Part shown: in pieces, positions 17,172-26,530 of the stretch
Layout: every line of letters begins with the position of its first letter
How positions within the stretch are numbered: the first letter of the stretch is position 1
Assembly: GCF_039533965.1 (NCBI RefSeq)
Contig: NZ_BAAAUN010000001.1
Location: 2,392,950 to 2,456,949 of the forward strand
Length of the DNA stretch: 64,000 nt
Origin: Microbacterium luteolum
GTDB lineage: Bacteria > Actinomycetota > Actinomycetes > Actinomycetales > Microbacteriaceae
Direction of reading: 5' to 3'
Program-made: the position numbers and the translations under genes
The notes under the pieces: model-generated
What the model was told of the DNA's origin: nothing
The model's input: the letters and a program-made list of their open reading frames with translations, nothing else
Databases searched by the model: none

Positions 17172-17405
17172 ATGAACATCTCCCTTCCCGATGCCCTGAA
17201 GGAATTCGTTGAGACGCAGGTGTCCGAACGGGGCTACGGCAACAGCAGTGAGTTCGTTCGCGATCTGATCCGCCATGAGCAATCGCGCTCGCAGCTGCGC
17301 GCGATGATCGTGGATGGGATGACATCGGGTCGAGGCTCCGAGGTCGACGAGCACTACTTCGAGCGCCTTCGCGACCGTATCCGAGCTGCCGCTCCGGACG
17401 CCTGA
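17172..17405 (+). CDS. parD: ParD-like ribbon-helix-helix antitoxin
   Basis: The 77-residue protein starts MNISLPDALKEFVETQVSER and has the ParD beta strand plus two helices (YGNSSEFVRDLIRHEQ), with a C-terminal toxin-binding tail. It would neutralise the adjacent toxin and bind its own promoter. SD GAGGAG (17157-17162) abuts the ATG at 17163 and lies 9 nt before the ATG at 17172, so the latter is chosen. The toxin ATG overlaps its stop by 1 nt. Confidence 0.9.
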   Translation: MNISLPDALKEFVETQVSERGYGNSSEFVRDLIRHEQSRSQLRAMIVDGMTSGRGSEVDEHYFERLRDRIRAAAPDA

Positions 17406-17833
17406 TGACGAGACGCGTCGTCACCACCCGACGAGCGGATGAAGACATCGATCTCGCGGTCGAGTACTACGTACTGGCCGGGGAACATGCGGTCGCTGAA
17501 GCGATCGTCGATGCACTCGCCGCCGCACTCAAGCTCCTTGTCGGGCATCCGTCCATCGGTTCCGCACGATGGGAGGCGCTCATCGGTATCCCTGACCTCC
17601 GAACCCTCCCCTTGCGACACCACCCCTATGTACTGATCCACACCGATGATCCGGATGCCGTCCGCATCCACCGATTCCTGCATACGAGCAGAGACATTCC
17701 GGCTGAGCTCGCCGCCACCGCTGCCAGCCGAATCTCGCCGCCTGCGCGCATCGGAGCCCTCAAGTACCCGCCGGTGACCGAGATCGAGTCGACCACCGAC
17801 ATCCTGGACGATCTCCGGCGAGACCGGCTCTGA
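17405..17833 (+). CDS. parE: ParE/RelE-fold toxin with C-terminal extension
   Basis: The 142-residue protein has the ParE pattern: RRADEDIDLAVEYYVLAGEH, helix AIVDALAAALKLLVGHPSIGS, then LRTLPLRHHPYVLIHTDD and VRIHRFLHTSRD. ParE toxins poison DNA gyrase. Typical ParE is about 95-105 residues; here about 40 extra residues (from SRIS to DDLRRDRL) follow the core. The extension could be regulatory or a decayed fusion. Overlap TGATG with the antitoxin gene. Confidence 0.88.
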   Translation: MTRRVVTTRRADEDIDLAVEYYVLAGEHAVAEAIVDALAAALKLLVGHPSIGSARWEALIGIPDLRTLPLRHHPYVLIHTDDPDAVRIHRFLHTSRDIPAELAATAASRISPPARIGALKYPPVTEIESTTDILDDLRRDRL

Positions 17834-17872
17834 AGGCCACACACCCCGAATCCGCGCTCACGCGACCGCCGG

Positions 17873-17878
17873 TAGACT
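17873..17878 (+). promoter_or_regulatory. Probable -10 box of purL
   Basis: TAGACT lies 37 nt before the purL start, in the only non-coding gap upstream of it (17834-17914). It matches the actinobacterial -10 form TAnnnT. No clear -35 element is seen. Confidence 0.45.
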
Positions 17879-17914
17879 GGAAGCGCCCCGCCGGCCCCTT
17901 CCTTTGGAGTGCGC

Positions 17915-20245
17915 GTGACCACCGCCCCTGCACCTGTCCACAAGCACGTCCCCGACTCCGTCGAGAACGCGACCGCGACGCCCGAGAAGGAGCAGCCGTA
18001 CGGCGCCCTCGGCCTCAAGGACGACGAGTACGCGCGCATCAAGGAGATCCTCGGCCGCCGCCCCACCTCGGGCGAGCTGGCGATGTACTCCGTCATGTGG
18101 TCGGAGCACTGCTCCTACAAGTCGTCGAAGAACTACCTGCGCCGCTTCGGCCAGAAGGTCTCCGACGAGATGAAGGAACGCCTCATGGTCGGCATGGGCC
18201 AGAATGCGGGCGTCATCGACGTCGGCGAGGGCTGGGCCGTCACCTTCAAGGCCGAGTCGCACAACCACCCCAGCTTCATCGAGCCGTTCCAGGGTGCGGC
18301 GACCGGCGTCGGCGGCATCGTCCGCGACATCATCTCGATGGGCGCTCGCCCCGTCGCGGTCATGGACGCCCTGCGCTTCGGCGCGATCGACCACCCCGAC
18401 ACCGCCCGCGTCGTGCACGGTGTGACGAGCGGCATCAGCTTCTACGGCAACTGCCTCGGCCTGCCGAACATCGGCGGCGAGACCGTCTTCGACTCCGTCT
18501 ACCAGGCGAACCCGCTCGTGAACGCGCTCGCGGTGGGCGTGCTGCGCCACGAAGACCTCAAGCTCGCCAACGCGACCGGGGTCGGCAACAAGGTCGTGCT
18601 CTTCGGAGCGCGCACGGGCGGCGACGGCATCGGCGGCGCCAGCATCCTGGCATCCGATTCCTTCGACTCGACCGGCCCGACCAAGCGCCCCGCCGTGCAG
18701 GTCGGCGACCCCTTCGCCGAGAAGGTGCTCATCGAGTGCTGCCTCGAGCTGTATCGCGGCGAGCTCGTCGAGGCGATCCAGGACCTCGGTGCCGCCGGCA
18801 TCTCCTGCGCGACCAGCGAGCTCGCGGCCAACGGCAACAGCGGCATGAAGGTCTCGCTCGACAACGTGCTGCTGCGCGACCCCACGCTGACGGCTGAGGA
18901 GATCCTCATGTCGGAATCGCAGGAGCGCATGATGGCGATCGTGGCTCCCGAGAAGCTCGACGCGTTCCTGGCCGTCGTGAACAAGTGGGAGGTCGAGACC
19001 TCCGTGCTCGGCGAGGTCACCGGCGACGGACGCCTCATCATCGACTGGCAGGGCGAGCGCATCGTCGACGTCGACCCCTCGACCGTCGCGGTCGACGGCC
19101 CGGTCTACGACCGCCCGGTCGCATACCCGACGTGGATCGACGCGCTGCAGGCGGATGCCGCCGAGAAGCTGCCCCGCTCCAACGAGCCCGACGTGCTGCG
19201 CCAGCAGTTCCTCGACCTGGTCGCCTCGCCGAACCTGGCCGACACGAGCTGGATCACCAACCAGTACGACTACTACGTGCTCGGCAACACCGCGCTGAGC
19301 TTCCCCGACGACGCCGGCATGATCCGCGTCGACGAGGAGTCCGGCCTCGGCTTCGCGATCTCCACCGACGCCAACGGCCGCTACTGCCAGCTCGACCCCT
19401 ACGCGGGTGCGCAGCTCGCCCTGGCCGAGGCGTACCGCAACGTCGCCGTCACGGGTGCTGTGCCCACCGCGATCACCGACTGCCTGAACTTCGGCTCCCC
19501 CGAGAACCCCGAGGTCATGTGGCAGTTCGGGCAGACGGTCGACGGCCTGGCCGACGGATGCTACGAACTGGGCACCCCGGTCACCGGCGGCAACGTCTCG
19601 TTCTACAACCAGACGGGTGACGTGCCGATCCACCCGACCCCGCTCGTCGGCGTGCTCGGCATCATCGACGACGTCTCGCGCCGCATCCCCTCGGGATGGC
19701 AGGACATCGGCCAGAACATCTATCTGCTCGGCACCACCTCCACCGAGCTCTCCGGCTCGGCGTGGGCCGACGTCGTGCACCAGCACCTCGGCGGACTGCC
19801 CCCCAAGGTCGACCTCGCGGGCGAGAAGCGCCTCGCGGGTCTGCTCTCGGCGGCACGCGACGAGTGGCTGATCTCCTCGGCGCACGACCTGTCCGAGGGC
19901 GGCCTGGGCCAGGCACTCGCCGAGGGCGTCTCGCGCTTCGGCGTCGGGGCCCGCGTGTGGCTGAACGAGATCATCGAGCGCGACGGCGTGGATGCGGCAT
20001 CCGCTCTGTTCTCGGAGTCGACCGGTCGCGTCATCGTGACCGTGCCGCGCGAGGACGACGTGAAGTTCCGCGGCCTGTGCGAGGGTCGCAACTACCCGGT
20101 GCTGCGCGTCGGCGTGACCGACAGCGAACCGCAGCTCGAGGTGCAGGACGTCTTCACGGTCTCGGTCGCCGAGCTGCGCGAGCGCTCGAACGCCACCCTG
20201 CCGTCGTACTTCGGCCCGACCGTCACGGAGCCGACCGACGCATGA
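17915..20245 (+). CDS. purL: Phosphoribosylformylglycinamidine synthase subunit PurL
   Basis: The 776-residue enzyme is the small PurL that works with PurQ and PurS. It carries the motifs [37 protein letters not shown] and [19 protein letters not shown] of the first AIR-synthase-like half and [11 protein letters not shown] and [17 protein letters not shown] of the second. It makes FGAM from FGAR, ATP and ammonia supplied by PurQ. PurQ and PurS are not in the window. GTG 17915 is chosen because TTGGAG lies 6-7 nt upstream; another GTG two codons earlier overlaps that SD. A long antisense frame over this gene is a coding-bias shadow. Confidence 0.97.
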   Translation: MTTAPAPVHKHVPDSVENATATPEKEQPYGALGLKDDEYARIKEILGRRPTSGELAMYSVMWSEHCSYKSSKNYLRRFGQKVSDEMKERLMVGMGQNAGVIDVGEGWAVTFKAESHNHPSFIEPFQGAATGVGGIVRDIISMGARPVAVMDALRFGAIDHPDTARVVHGVTSGISFYGNCLGLPNIGGETVFDSVYQANPLVNALAVGVLRHEDLKLANATGVGNKVVLFGARTGGDGIGGASILASDSFDSTGPTKRPAVQVGDPFAEKVLIECCLELYRGELVEAIQDLGAAGISCATSELAANGNSGMKVSLDNVLLRDPTLTAEEILMSESQERMMAIVAPEKLDAFLAVVNKWEVETSVLGEVTGDGRLIIDWQGERIVDVDPSTVAVDGPVYDRPVAYPTWIDALQADAAEKLPRSNEPDVLRQQFLDLVASPNLADTSWITNQYDYYVLGNTALSFPDDAGMIRVDEESGLGFAISTDANGRYCQLDPYAGAQLALAEAYRNVAVTGAVPTAITDCLNFGSPENPEVMWQFGQTVDGLADGCYELGTPVTGGNVSFYNQTGDVPIHPTPLVGVLGIIDDVSRRIPSGWQDIGQNIYLLGTTSTELSGSAWADVVHQHLGGLPPKVDLAGEKRLAGLLSAARDEWLISSAHDLSEGGLGQALAEGVSRFGVGARVWLNEIIERDGVDAASALFSESTGRVIVTVPREDDVKFRGLCEGRNYPVLRVGVTDSEPQLEVQDVFTVSVAELRERSNATLPSYFGPTVTEPTDA

Positions 20246-20388
20246 GCGAACTGAGCAGGCCCGACGACGACTACGGCGACCTGGGCGAACCCCACAACCG
20301 CCGCATCCGGATCATCGCCTGGACGGTCATCGTCGCGCTGATCCTCGGCGGCGGCGGCGCGACCGTGCTGACGCTGATCTTCGGCTAG
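20242..20388 (+). CDS. 48-residue single-pass membrane protein
   Basis: The ATG overlaps the purL stop as ATGA. The product has a polar N terminus ([19 protein letters not shown]), a basic patch RRIRI and one membrane helix (about residues 27-45, with a GGGG kink). No known family is recognised. Coupling to purL suggests it is real and cotranslated. A GCCGGGC/GCCCG hairpin at 20398-20418 could end the transcript. Confidence 0.65.
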   Translation: MSELSRPDDDYGDLGEPHNRRIRIIAWTVIVALILGGGGATVLTLIFG

Positions 20389-20532
20389 GACGGGCTCGCC
20401 GGGCCGTGATAGCCCGCGACTTGTCGTGCACAGCGAACCGCTGAACGACCTTCTCCACCGACCCCGGAAAAGGGCGTCGGAATGGGAGAACCCCCTCGGA
20501 GGATGCAGAGCATCACGAGCAAAGGGGATTCC

Positions 20533-21255
20533 ATGACCGAAGCGAAGCTGGACCTGATCGCCAAGCTGCTGGCGAAGGCGGAGAGCACGACGCCCGAGGA
20601 GGCCGAGGCGCTCACCGAGCACGCCGAGCGGCTGATGGTGAAATATGGCATCGAGCAGGCGCGCCTCGACGAGCGCCGGGCGCGATCAGGACAGGCCGGC
20701 GAAGAGATCGTCCAGGAGCGGATCATCTTCACCGGCGTCTACGCGCGCGACATGCGTGAGCTCGGCACGCGGGTGGCGCTGGCGCTCGACACGGTGCGTC
20801 CGCTGCACGCCGACCATGCGGCCGGTTCGCTCCTGTACTTCGTGGGCTACGCGTCTGACGCGCAGCAGGCGCGCGTGCTCACCGCGAGCCTCGAGGTGCA
20901 GGCGATGGTGGCCATGCGGGCGTGGTGGGCCGCCCAGCGCGAGAGCTACCGGTGGTGCACGGAGGGAGACCGCCGGCGCGCGCGTAGCGGATTCATCCGT
21001 GGGTTCGCCGCCGGCGCGGCCGAGCGCATCGACGACAGCCGGCGCCGGATCATCGAGGAGGCCGCGAGCGGAACCGATCTCGTTCTGGCGTCGCGCCGCG
21101 ACCGCGTGGACGCCGTGATCGACCGGATGGCGACGCGCAGAGCCCGTGGGCGTCAGAGGGCGGATGCCGGGGCCTACGTCCATGGGCACCGCTCGGGTCG
21201 CGAAGCGCGAACCGGTGAACGTACCGTGACCCCGGGCAGCGGCGGCGCGCGATGA
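20533..21255 (+). CDS. DUF2786-domain protein
   Basis: The 240-residue protein starts MTEAKLDLIAKLLAKAESTT and continues PEEAEALTEHAERLMVKYGI, the conserved DUF2786 helical module. The central part (about 60-150) is mixed alpha/beta and the C terminus is basic and Arg-rich, suggesting nucleic-acid contact. Function is unknown. The ATG is preceded by AAAGGGG. The 144 nt upstream hold no other gene. Confidence 0.8.
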   Translation: MTEAKLDLIAKLLAKAESTTPEEAEALTEHAERLMVKYGIEQARLDERRARSGQAGEEIVQERIIFTGVYARDMRELGTRVALALDTVRPLHADHAAGSLLYFVGYASDAQQARVLTASLEVQAMVAMRAWWAAQRESYRWCTEGDRRRARSGFIRGFAAGAAERIDDSRRRIIEEAASGTDLVLASRRDRVDAVIDRMATRRARGRQRADAGAYVHGHRSGREARTGERTVTPGSGGAR

Positions 21256-21326
21256 ATGCCATCCTCCGCAGCCGGGAGTGACCGCGGCGTCTCCGTGATG
21301 TCGGGGCTGCTGTCTAGTGTGAGGGC

Positions 21327-21677
21327 ATGGCCACCGACCTGCGCGAACTCCTGGAAGACCTGCGCGCGCAGGCGGTCGCGCGCGTGGACGCCACGGCCGC
21401 GACCCTCGACCAGCTCACTCATGACCGGGAGGGGTCGAACGACGACGACGAACACGACCCCGAGGGGGTGACGCTGTCATCCGAATGGTCACGCCTGACC
21501 GGACTCGCGGAGGCAGCGGCATCCGAACTCCGACAGGTCGACGAGGCGATCGCGCGGATGGATGCCGGCACCTACGGCATCTGCGCGAACTGCGGTCGAC
21601 CGATCCCCGCCGGCCGTCTCGAGGTGCGTCCGTTCGCCGTCCACTGTGTGAGCTGCGCCGAGAAGCTCGGTCGCTGA
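21327..21677 (+). CDS. DksA/TraR-type zinc-finger protein
   Basis: The 116-residue protein has an N-terminal helical part (LRELLEDLRAQAVARVDATA), an acidic loop NDDDEHDPEGVT and a C4 zinc finger CANC-(17)-CVSC near the C terminus. DksA/TraR proteins bind RNA polymerase near the secondary channel; the usual DksA acidic tip is not clearly matched, so transcriptional action is likely but not shown. TAGTGT (21315-21320) lies 6 nt before the ATG, so the mRNA is probably leaderless. Confidence 0.88.
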   Translation: MATDLRELLEDLRAQAVARVDATAATLDQLTHDREGSNDDDEHDPEGVTLSSEWSRLTGLAEAAASELRQVDEAIARMDAGTYGICANCGRPIPAGRLEVRPFAVHCVSCAEKLGR

Positions 21678-21716
21678 ATCCGGTCGGCGTACCCTGAGGG
21701 CGAGAACGGAGGAACC

Positions 21717-22042
21717 ATGACCATCCTGCCCAGAGACGTCGGCCGGGACGAAGACATCGAGGGTCGTCTGCTCGGGTCGCCCGTGAGCATCATGCGCGAG
21801 TACATCGCCACTCCGGGGCGCGGGCCGCGGCTGCACCGGCATCCGTACGCCGAGACGTTCGTGATCCACCACGGCCGGGCGCTGTTCACGGTCGGGGAGG
21901 AGCAGGTCGTGGGCGTGGGAGGGCAGATCCTCGTCGTCCCCTCGCTCGTCGACCATCGCTTCGAGGTTCTCTCGACGGCGGCACCTACGAGGCGACCCAC
22001 GTGCATGCGAGCGACCGCTTCATCACGGAGTGGCTCGAGTAG
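21717..22042 (+). pseudogene. Cupin-domain protein, frameshifted near its C terminus
   Basis: The first 87 codons encode a cupin: LHRHPYAETFVIHHGRALFT, then VGEEQVVGVGGQILVVPS. After VLST the frame turns into Ser/Arg nonsense that runs to 22193, across the start of the next gene. In the frame one base over, the expected end GTYEATHVHASDRFITEWLE follows and stops at 22040-22042. One G appears to be missing in the ACGGCGG run at 21975-21981. With that base the protein would be 108 residues, a normal small cupin. It is either a real inactivating deletion or a sequencing error. Confidence 0.85.
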
Positions 22043-22087
22043 CTCGGCCCGAACCCGACGTCGGCGCCTGCGAGTAGCATCCACCTC

Positions 22088-22525
22088 ATGGCTATCAGAC
22101 TCGAGAACGTCGGCATCGCGGTGCGCGACTTGGAGGCGACGATCTCCTTCTTCTCCGACCTCGGGCTCACCGTGCTCGGACGCGATGAGGTGAGCGGCGA
22201 ATGGGCGGACACGGCGGTGGGTCTCGACGGGAACCACGCCAAGATCGCGGTGCTCCAGACGCCCGACGGCCAGGGGCAGATCGAGCTCTTCGAGTACATC
22301 CACCCCGACGCGATCGAGACCGAACCCACACTCCCCAACGAGATCGGGATGCACCGCATCGCCTTCGCCGTCGACGACATCGACGAGTCGTTGGCGATCG
22401 CCGCGCGCCACGGCTGCCACCCGCTGCGCGGCGTCGCGGACTACCAGGGCGTCTACAAGCTCACGTACCTCCGCGGGCCCAGCGGCATCCTCGTGATGTT
22501 CGCGCAGGACCTCACGAAGAGCTGA
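22088..22525 (+). CDS. VOC family protein (epimerase/glyoxalase-like)
   Basis: The 145-residue protein has two VOC halves: MAIRLENVGIAVRDLEATIS with FFSDLGLTVLGRDE, and MHRIAFAVDDIDESLAIAAR with LTYLRGPSGILVMFAQDL. Candidate metal ligands are Glu in GQIELFEY and His in GMHRIAF. The substrate is unknown. TAGCAT (22075-22080) lies 7 nt before the ATG with no SD, pointing to a leaderless mRNA. Confidence 0.88.
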   Translation: MAIRLENVGIAVRDLEATISFFSDLGLTVLGRDEVSGEWADTAVGLDGNHAKIAVLQTPDGQGQIELFEYIHPDAIETEPTLPNEIGMHRIAFAVDDIDESLAIAARHGCHPLRGVADYQGVYKLTYLRGPSGILVMFAQDLTKS

Positions 22526-22615
22526 CCATCCCGCGCCAGATCACCTCGATCGCGCAGTCCGAATGGACAGCTCCATGAACGGCGGATGACGCCGCGGTCT
22601 GGCTACGATTCCCGT

Positions 22616-23239
22616 GTGGACAAGCAGACGACGACCGCGCTCCTCCGCGAGCACTTCTTCCCGCCCCTGAAGGCGCAGGGGTTCGCGCGCAACGGGGACG
22701 TGCTGCGCCGCGCCGACGACCCGGTCGTGCACGTCGTCGAGGTCGTGCACCAGCCACGGCGCGGTGTCTTCCGCATCGACCTCGGCGTGCATCTGACGCT
22801 GCTGGGCGACGTCTCCGGCCACGTCATCGATCCGACGAAGATCCGCGAAGCGGACTGCGCCTGGCGGTCGTCGATCATCCCCGGGTTCCGCAACGACCAC
22901 GACCCCGATTTCGTCTACGGCTCGACCGCCGAGGAAGCACAGGAGTCGGTGTCGTTCCTCGTCTCGGAGTGGGACCGGCAGTCGAGCGCGTTCTTCGGTC
23001 GGCTCGCCACCTGGCCGCAGGACTTCCACGAGGCGGCTCGCGCGGCAGTGATCGATCCTCCGCATCCGGCCCACCTGCTCACCTGGGCGCGGGTCTCGGC
23101 GCTGGCCGGTGACCTCGAGCTCGCCCGTCGCTGCGCCGAGGTCGCCCTTCCGAGCGTGCCCGAGCGCGCGACCGCTCTGCGCGCGGACCTCGAGGCGATC
23201 GTGAACGACCCGAGCACGGCAGTGCCGCAGCTGCGCTGA
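22616..23239 (+). CDS. DUF4304-like protein
   Basis: The 207-residue protein begins VDKQTTTALLREHFFPPLKA and has the DUF4304 look: KAQGFARNGDVLRR, then VVHVVEVVHQPRRGVFRIDL with a beta-rich centre, and helical repeats near the C terminus. Function unknown. GTG 22616 is chosen because TACGAT (22604-22609) sits 6 nt upstream, giving a leaderless mRNA; an ATG 10 codons earlier has no SD. Confidence 0.7.
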   Translation: MDKQTTTALLREHFFPPLKAQGFARNGDVLRRADDPVVHVVEVVHQPRRGVFRIDLGVHLTLLGDVSGHVIDPTKIREADCAWRSSIIPGFRNDHDPDFVYGSTAEEAQESVSFLVSEWDRQSSAFFGRLATWPQDFHEAARAAVIDPPHPAHLLTWARVSALAGDLELARRCAEVALPSVPERATALRADLEAIVNDPSTAVPQLR

Positions 23240-23279
23240 TCGCCGTCAGCCGTACGCATCGTCGGGAGGAGTCGAGCCC

Positions 23280-24362
23280 CTACCCCGCGACGGCCTCCGC
23301 GATCGCGGCGCCGAGCTCGACCGTCGTGGCCGTGCCCCCGAGGTCGGGGGTGAAGGGCGCGGCATCCGCTCCTCGGGCGAGCACGTCCTCGATCGCGGTG
23401 AGGACGGCGGCTCCGGCATCCGGGTGTCCGAGGTGCTCGAGCATCATGGCCCCGCACCAGATCTGGCCGATCGGGTTCGCGATGCCGCGGCCGGCGATGT
23501 CGGGCGCCGAGCCGTGCACGGGCTCGAACAGGCTGGGGAACGCCCCCTCGGGGTTGATGTTGGCGCTGGGCGCGATGCCGATCGTACCGGTGCAGGCCGG
23601 GCCCAGGTCGGAGAGGATGTCGCCGAACAGGTTGCTCGCCACGACCACGTCGAACCAGTCGGGGTGCAGCACGAAGTTCGCGGTGAGGATGTCGATGTGG
23701 AACTGGTCCTGCCGCACGTCGGGGTAGTCGGCGCCGACGGCCGCGACCCGCTCGTCCCAGTAGGGCATCGAGATCGAGATGCCGTTGCTCTTGGTCGCCG
23801 ACGTCAAGTGCTTGGCCTCGCGGCGCTGCGCCAGATCGTACGCGTAGCGCAGCACCCGGTCGACGCCGGTGCGGGTCATCACGGTCTCCTGCAACACGAA
23901 CTCGCGATCGGTGCCCTCGAACATCCGGCCGCCGATCGAGGAGTACTCTCCCTCGGTGTTCTCGCGCATGACGTAGAAGTCGATGTCGCCGGGCTCACGA
24001 CCGGCGAGCGGTGAGACCACGCCGGGCATCAGCCGCACCGGCCGCAGGTTCACGTACTGGTCGAACGCCCGCCGGAACTGGATGAGGCTCCCCCACAGAC
24101 TCACGTGGTCGGGCACGACGTCGGGCCAGCCGACCGCTCCGAAGTAGATCGCGTCGAACCCGCGCAGCGTCTCGAACCAGTCGTCCGGCAGCATCCGCCC
24201 GTGCTGCTGCCAGTACGTCGCGCTCGCGAAGTCGAACTCGGTGAACTCGAGCGAGATGTCGAAGCGGGATGCCGCGGCGCGCAGCACGCGCAGCCCCTCA
24301 GGCATGACCTCGGTGCCGATGCCGTCTCCGGCGATCACGGCGATGCGGTGGGTGGTCGTCAT
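23280..24362 (-). CDS. Tartrate / D-malate dehydrogenase family enzyme
   Basis: The 360-residue NAD-dependent beta-decarboxylating dehydrogenase starts MTTTHRIAVIAGDGIGTEVM and carries FYVMRENTEGEYSSIGG, NLFGDILSDLGPACTG and LFEPVHGSAPDIAGRGIANP. The RENTEGEYSS form is characteristic of tartrate and D-malate dehydrogenases (TtuC/DmlA) and not of LeuB (typically RELTGGIYFG) or Icd. It probably oxidises a 2-hydroxy dicarboxylate such as D-malate or tartrate. It lies downstream of the peptide ABC operon, separated by a palindromic element, so cotranscription is uncertain. Confidence 0.88.
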   Translation of the reverse strand: MTTTHRIAVIAGDGIGTEVMPEGLRVLRAAASRFDISLEFTEFDFASATYWQQHGRMLPDDWFETLRGFDAIYFGAVGWPDVVPDHVSLWGSLIQFRRAFDQYVNLRPVRLMPGVVSPLAGREPGDIDFYVMRENTEGEYSSIGGRMFEGTDREFVLQETVMTRTGVDRVLRYAYDLAQRREAKHLTSATKSNGISISMPYWDERVAAVGADYPDVRQDQFHIDILTANFVLHPDWFDVVVASNLFGDILSDLGPACTGTIGIAPSANINPEGAFPSLFEPVHGSAPDIAGRGIANPIGQIWCGAMMLEHLGHPDAGAAVLTAIEDVLARGADAAPFTPDLGGTATTVELGAAIAEAVAG

Positions 24363-24390
24363 GGGGGGAGGTTCCTTCCGTTGCGGTGGG

Positions 24391-24484
24391 CGTTCCGGTC
24401 GCACTTCGTGTTGTTCGTGGCCGTTCCGGTCGCAGTATCTGCCGCCTGCCGCGCGCTCCAGCGGCCGAAAGTGCGACCGGAACG
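24391..24484. repeat. Nested palindrome element 3
   Basis: L1 24391-24408 CGTTCCGGTCGCACTTCG and a shorter copy L2 24422-24434 CGTTCCGGTCGCA can each pair with R 24466-24484 CGAAAGTGCGACCGGAACG (L1 with one extra T in R). So one right arm has two competing left arms. It occupies the whole 132-nt gap between the ABC ATPase end and the dehydrogenase start, both on the minus strand. Confidence 0.8.
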
Positions 24485-24494
24485 CGGGCGGCGG

Positions 24495-25472
24495 TCAGTC
24501 GAGCTCGACGGGGTGATGGCAGGCGACGCGATGCGCGCCACCGTGGTCTTCGAGCTCGGGAACCACCTCGGCGCAGATCTCGGTGGCCTTCCAGCAACGT
24601 GTGCGGAAACGACATCCGCTGGGCGGCGAGACGGGGCTCGGCACATCGCCGGTGAGCACGATGCGCTCGCGCGCCCGCTCGGCCCGAGGATCGGGTACCG
24701 GGATCGCCGACAGCAGCGCCTGGGTGTACGGATGCCGTGGCCGCTCGTACAGTTCGTCGACGGGCCCTTCCTCGACGAGCTTGCCGAGGTACATGACTCC
24801 GACGCGGTCGCTCAGGTGCCGCACCACGGAAAGGTCGTGCGCGATGAACAGGTACGTGAGTCCGAGGTCGCGCTGCAGGTCGTCGAGCAGATTGAGCACC
24901 CCGGCCTGCACGCTCACATCGAGAGCACTGACCGGCTCATCGAGCACGATGACCTCGGGCTCCACGGCGAGCGCCCGCGCGATGCCGAGCCGCTGCCGCT
25001 GACCGCCGGAGAACTCGTGCGGGAAGCGGTCGGCGTGCGCGGGGTTCAGCCCGACCTGGGCGAGCAGCTCTTCGACCCGGCGCTCGTGGTTCCCCCGATG
25101 CAGCCCGTGGATCACGAGGGGTTCGGTCAGCGTCGCCCGCACGGACTTGCGCGGATTGAGCGAGGCGTACGGATCCTGGAACACGAACTGCACCCGCCGG
25201 CGCAGCGCCCGCAGCCGGCCGCCCTCGACGCCGGTGATGTCGTCGCCGTCCAGTCGGATCGAGCCGCCGTCACTGGACTGCAGTCGGGCGACGCTGCGGC
25301 CGAGCGAGGACTTGCCGCATCCGCTCTCGCCCACCAGCCCGAAGGTCTGTCCGCCGTCGATCGAGAGGCTGACGTCCGACACGGCCTGCACGACGTCGCG
25401 GGTCCGGCCGAAGAGACCACCGCCGACCTTGTACTCCTTGACGAGGTTCTGCACGGTCAGGCTCGTGCTCAT
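24495..25472 (-). CDS. Oligopeptide ABC transporter ATPase (DppF/OppF type)
   Basis: The 325-residue ATPase has Walker A GESGCGKSSLGRS, signature EFSGGQRQRLGIARAL, Walker B VIVLDEPVSALD and the C-terminal OppF cluster SGCRFRTRCWKA, which in this family can bind an iron-sulfur cluster. It forms the nucleotide-binding pair with the DppD-type ATPase. Start overlaps the upstream stop by 4 nt. Last gene of the dpp-like operon. Confidence 0.94.
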   Translation of the reverse strand: MSTSLTVQNLVKEYKVGGGLFGRTRDVVQAVSDVSLSIDGGQTFGLVGESGCGKSSLGRSVARLQSSDGGSIRLDGDDITGVEGGRLRALRRRVQFVFQDPYASLNPRKSVRATLTEPLVIHGLHRGNHERRVEELLAQVGLNPAHADRFPHEFSGGQRQRLGIARALAVEPEVIVLDEPVSALDVSVQAGVLNLLDDLQRDLGLTYLFIAHDLSVVRHLSDRVGVMYLGKLVEEGPVDELYERPRHPYTQALLSAIPVPDPRAERARERIVLTGDVPSPVSPPSGCRFRTRCWKATEICAEVVPELEDHGGAHRVACHHPVELD

Positions 25473-26530
25473 GACGCCGCCTCCTTCTGCCATTCGTCGA
25501 GCCGCACGCACGCGGCGGTGTGGATGCCGGATGCCGTCGGCCCATCGACATCTGCAGCACCGCCATCTGCAGCACCGGCCCCGACTCCCACCGGCACCGC
25601 GGGCGGAACCGCCGCATCGCACAGCCCGGCGACCGCATGCGCGCAGCGCGGGGCGAACCGGCATCCGCTCGGCCACGCGGTCGCCACCGGCGGCTGACCC
25701 GCGATCTGGTACAGCCGCTCGTCGCGCGACGCCCGCCGGTCGATCCGCGGCAGCGACGCCAGGAGCCCTGCCGTGTAGGGGTGCGCGGTCTCGTAGAAGA
25801 GCGGATCGACGTCGGCCGTCTCGACCACCCCGCCCGCGTACATCACCAGGACGCGGTCGGCGGTGCCGGCGACCACGCCGAGGTCGTGCGTGATGAGCAG
25901 CACGGTCGTGCCGGTACGGCGCTGCACCTCGCGCAGCACCTCGAGCACCTGCGCCTGCACGGTCACGTCGAGCGCGGTCGTCGGCTCGTCGGCGATCAGC
26001 AGGTCGGGCTCGTTGGCGATGCTCATCGCGATCATCACGCGCTGGCGCATGCCTCCCGAGAACTCGTGCGGATAGCGGTCCACGCGCAGTTCGGGCGAGG
26101 GGATGCCGACCACGTCGAGCAGCTCGATCGCTCGCGCTTTCCGCTCGGCCGTCGTGGTGTCCGGGCGGTGCACGCGCACGGCCTCGATCAGCTGCTCGCC
26201 GACGCGCATCACCGGGTTGAGGGCGGTCAACGCGTCCTGGAAGACCACGGCGATGTCCTTGCCGCGGATCTCGCGCAGCGCGGCATCCGACATCCCGACG
26301 AGCTCCTGGCCGCGGAACCTGATCGAGCCGGTGACGACGGCCTTCTTCGGCAGCAGCCCCATGATCGCCATCGCGGTCAACGACTTGCCCGAGCCCGACT
26401 CCCCGACGATCCCGACCGTCTCCCCCTCGCGCAGCACGAACGAGACGCCCTCGATCGCCCGGGCGAGTCCGGCATCCGTCGGGAAGCTGACCGACAGATC
26501 CGAGACCTCGAGAAGCACCGCGCCGCTCAC
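25469..26530 (-). CDS. Oligopeptide ABC transporter ATPase (DppD/OppD type)
   Basis: The 353-residue ATPase has [47 protein letters not shown] and the C-terminal [14 protein letters not shown] cluster. Before its end lies an Ala/Gly/Val-rich linker ([18 protein letters not shown]) of low complexity, unusual for the family. The start is GTG at 26530, set by the GTGA overlap with the permease stop and by [16 protein letters not shown] beginning the fold. Confidence 0.93.
   Translation of the reverse strand: MSGAVLLEVSDLSVSFPTDAGLARAIEGVSFVLREGETVGIVGESGSGKSLTAMAIMGLLPKKAVVTGSIRFRGQELVGMSDAALREIRGKDIAVVFQDALTALNPVMRVGEQLIEAVRVHRPDTTTAERKARAIELLDVVGIPSPELRVDRYPHEFSGGMRQRVMIAMSIANEPDLLIADEPTTALDVTVQAQVLEVLREVQRRTGTTVLLITHDLGVVAGTADRVLVMYAGGVVETADVDPLFYETAHPYTAGLLASLPRIDRRASRDERLYQIAGQPPVATAWPSGCRFAPRCAHAVAGLCDAAVPPAVPVGVGAGAADGGAADVDGPTASGIHTAACVRLDEWQKEAAS

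Noticed and set aside
17858..19885. Very long open frame antisense to purL (about 675 codons)
   Set aside because: It is entirely opposite purL, composed of Arg/Val/Asp/Gly-rich shadow sequence caused by G/C third-position bias, and has no recognisable domain.
24391..24484. Intrinsic terminator after the peptide ABC operon
   Set aside because: The hairpin has no T-tract on either strand and its three-arm form matches the nested-palindrome class instead.
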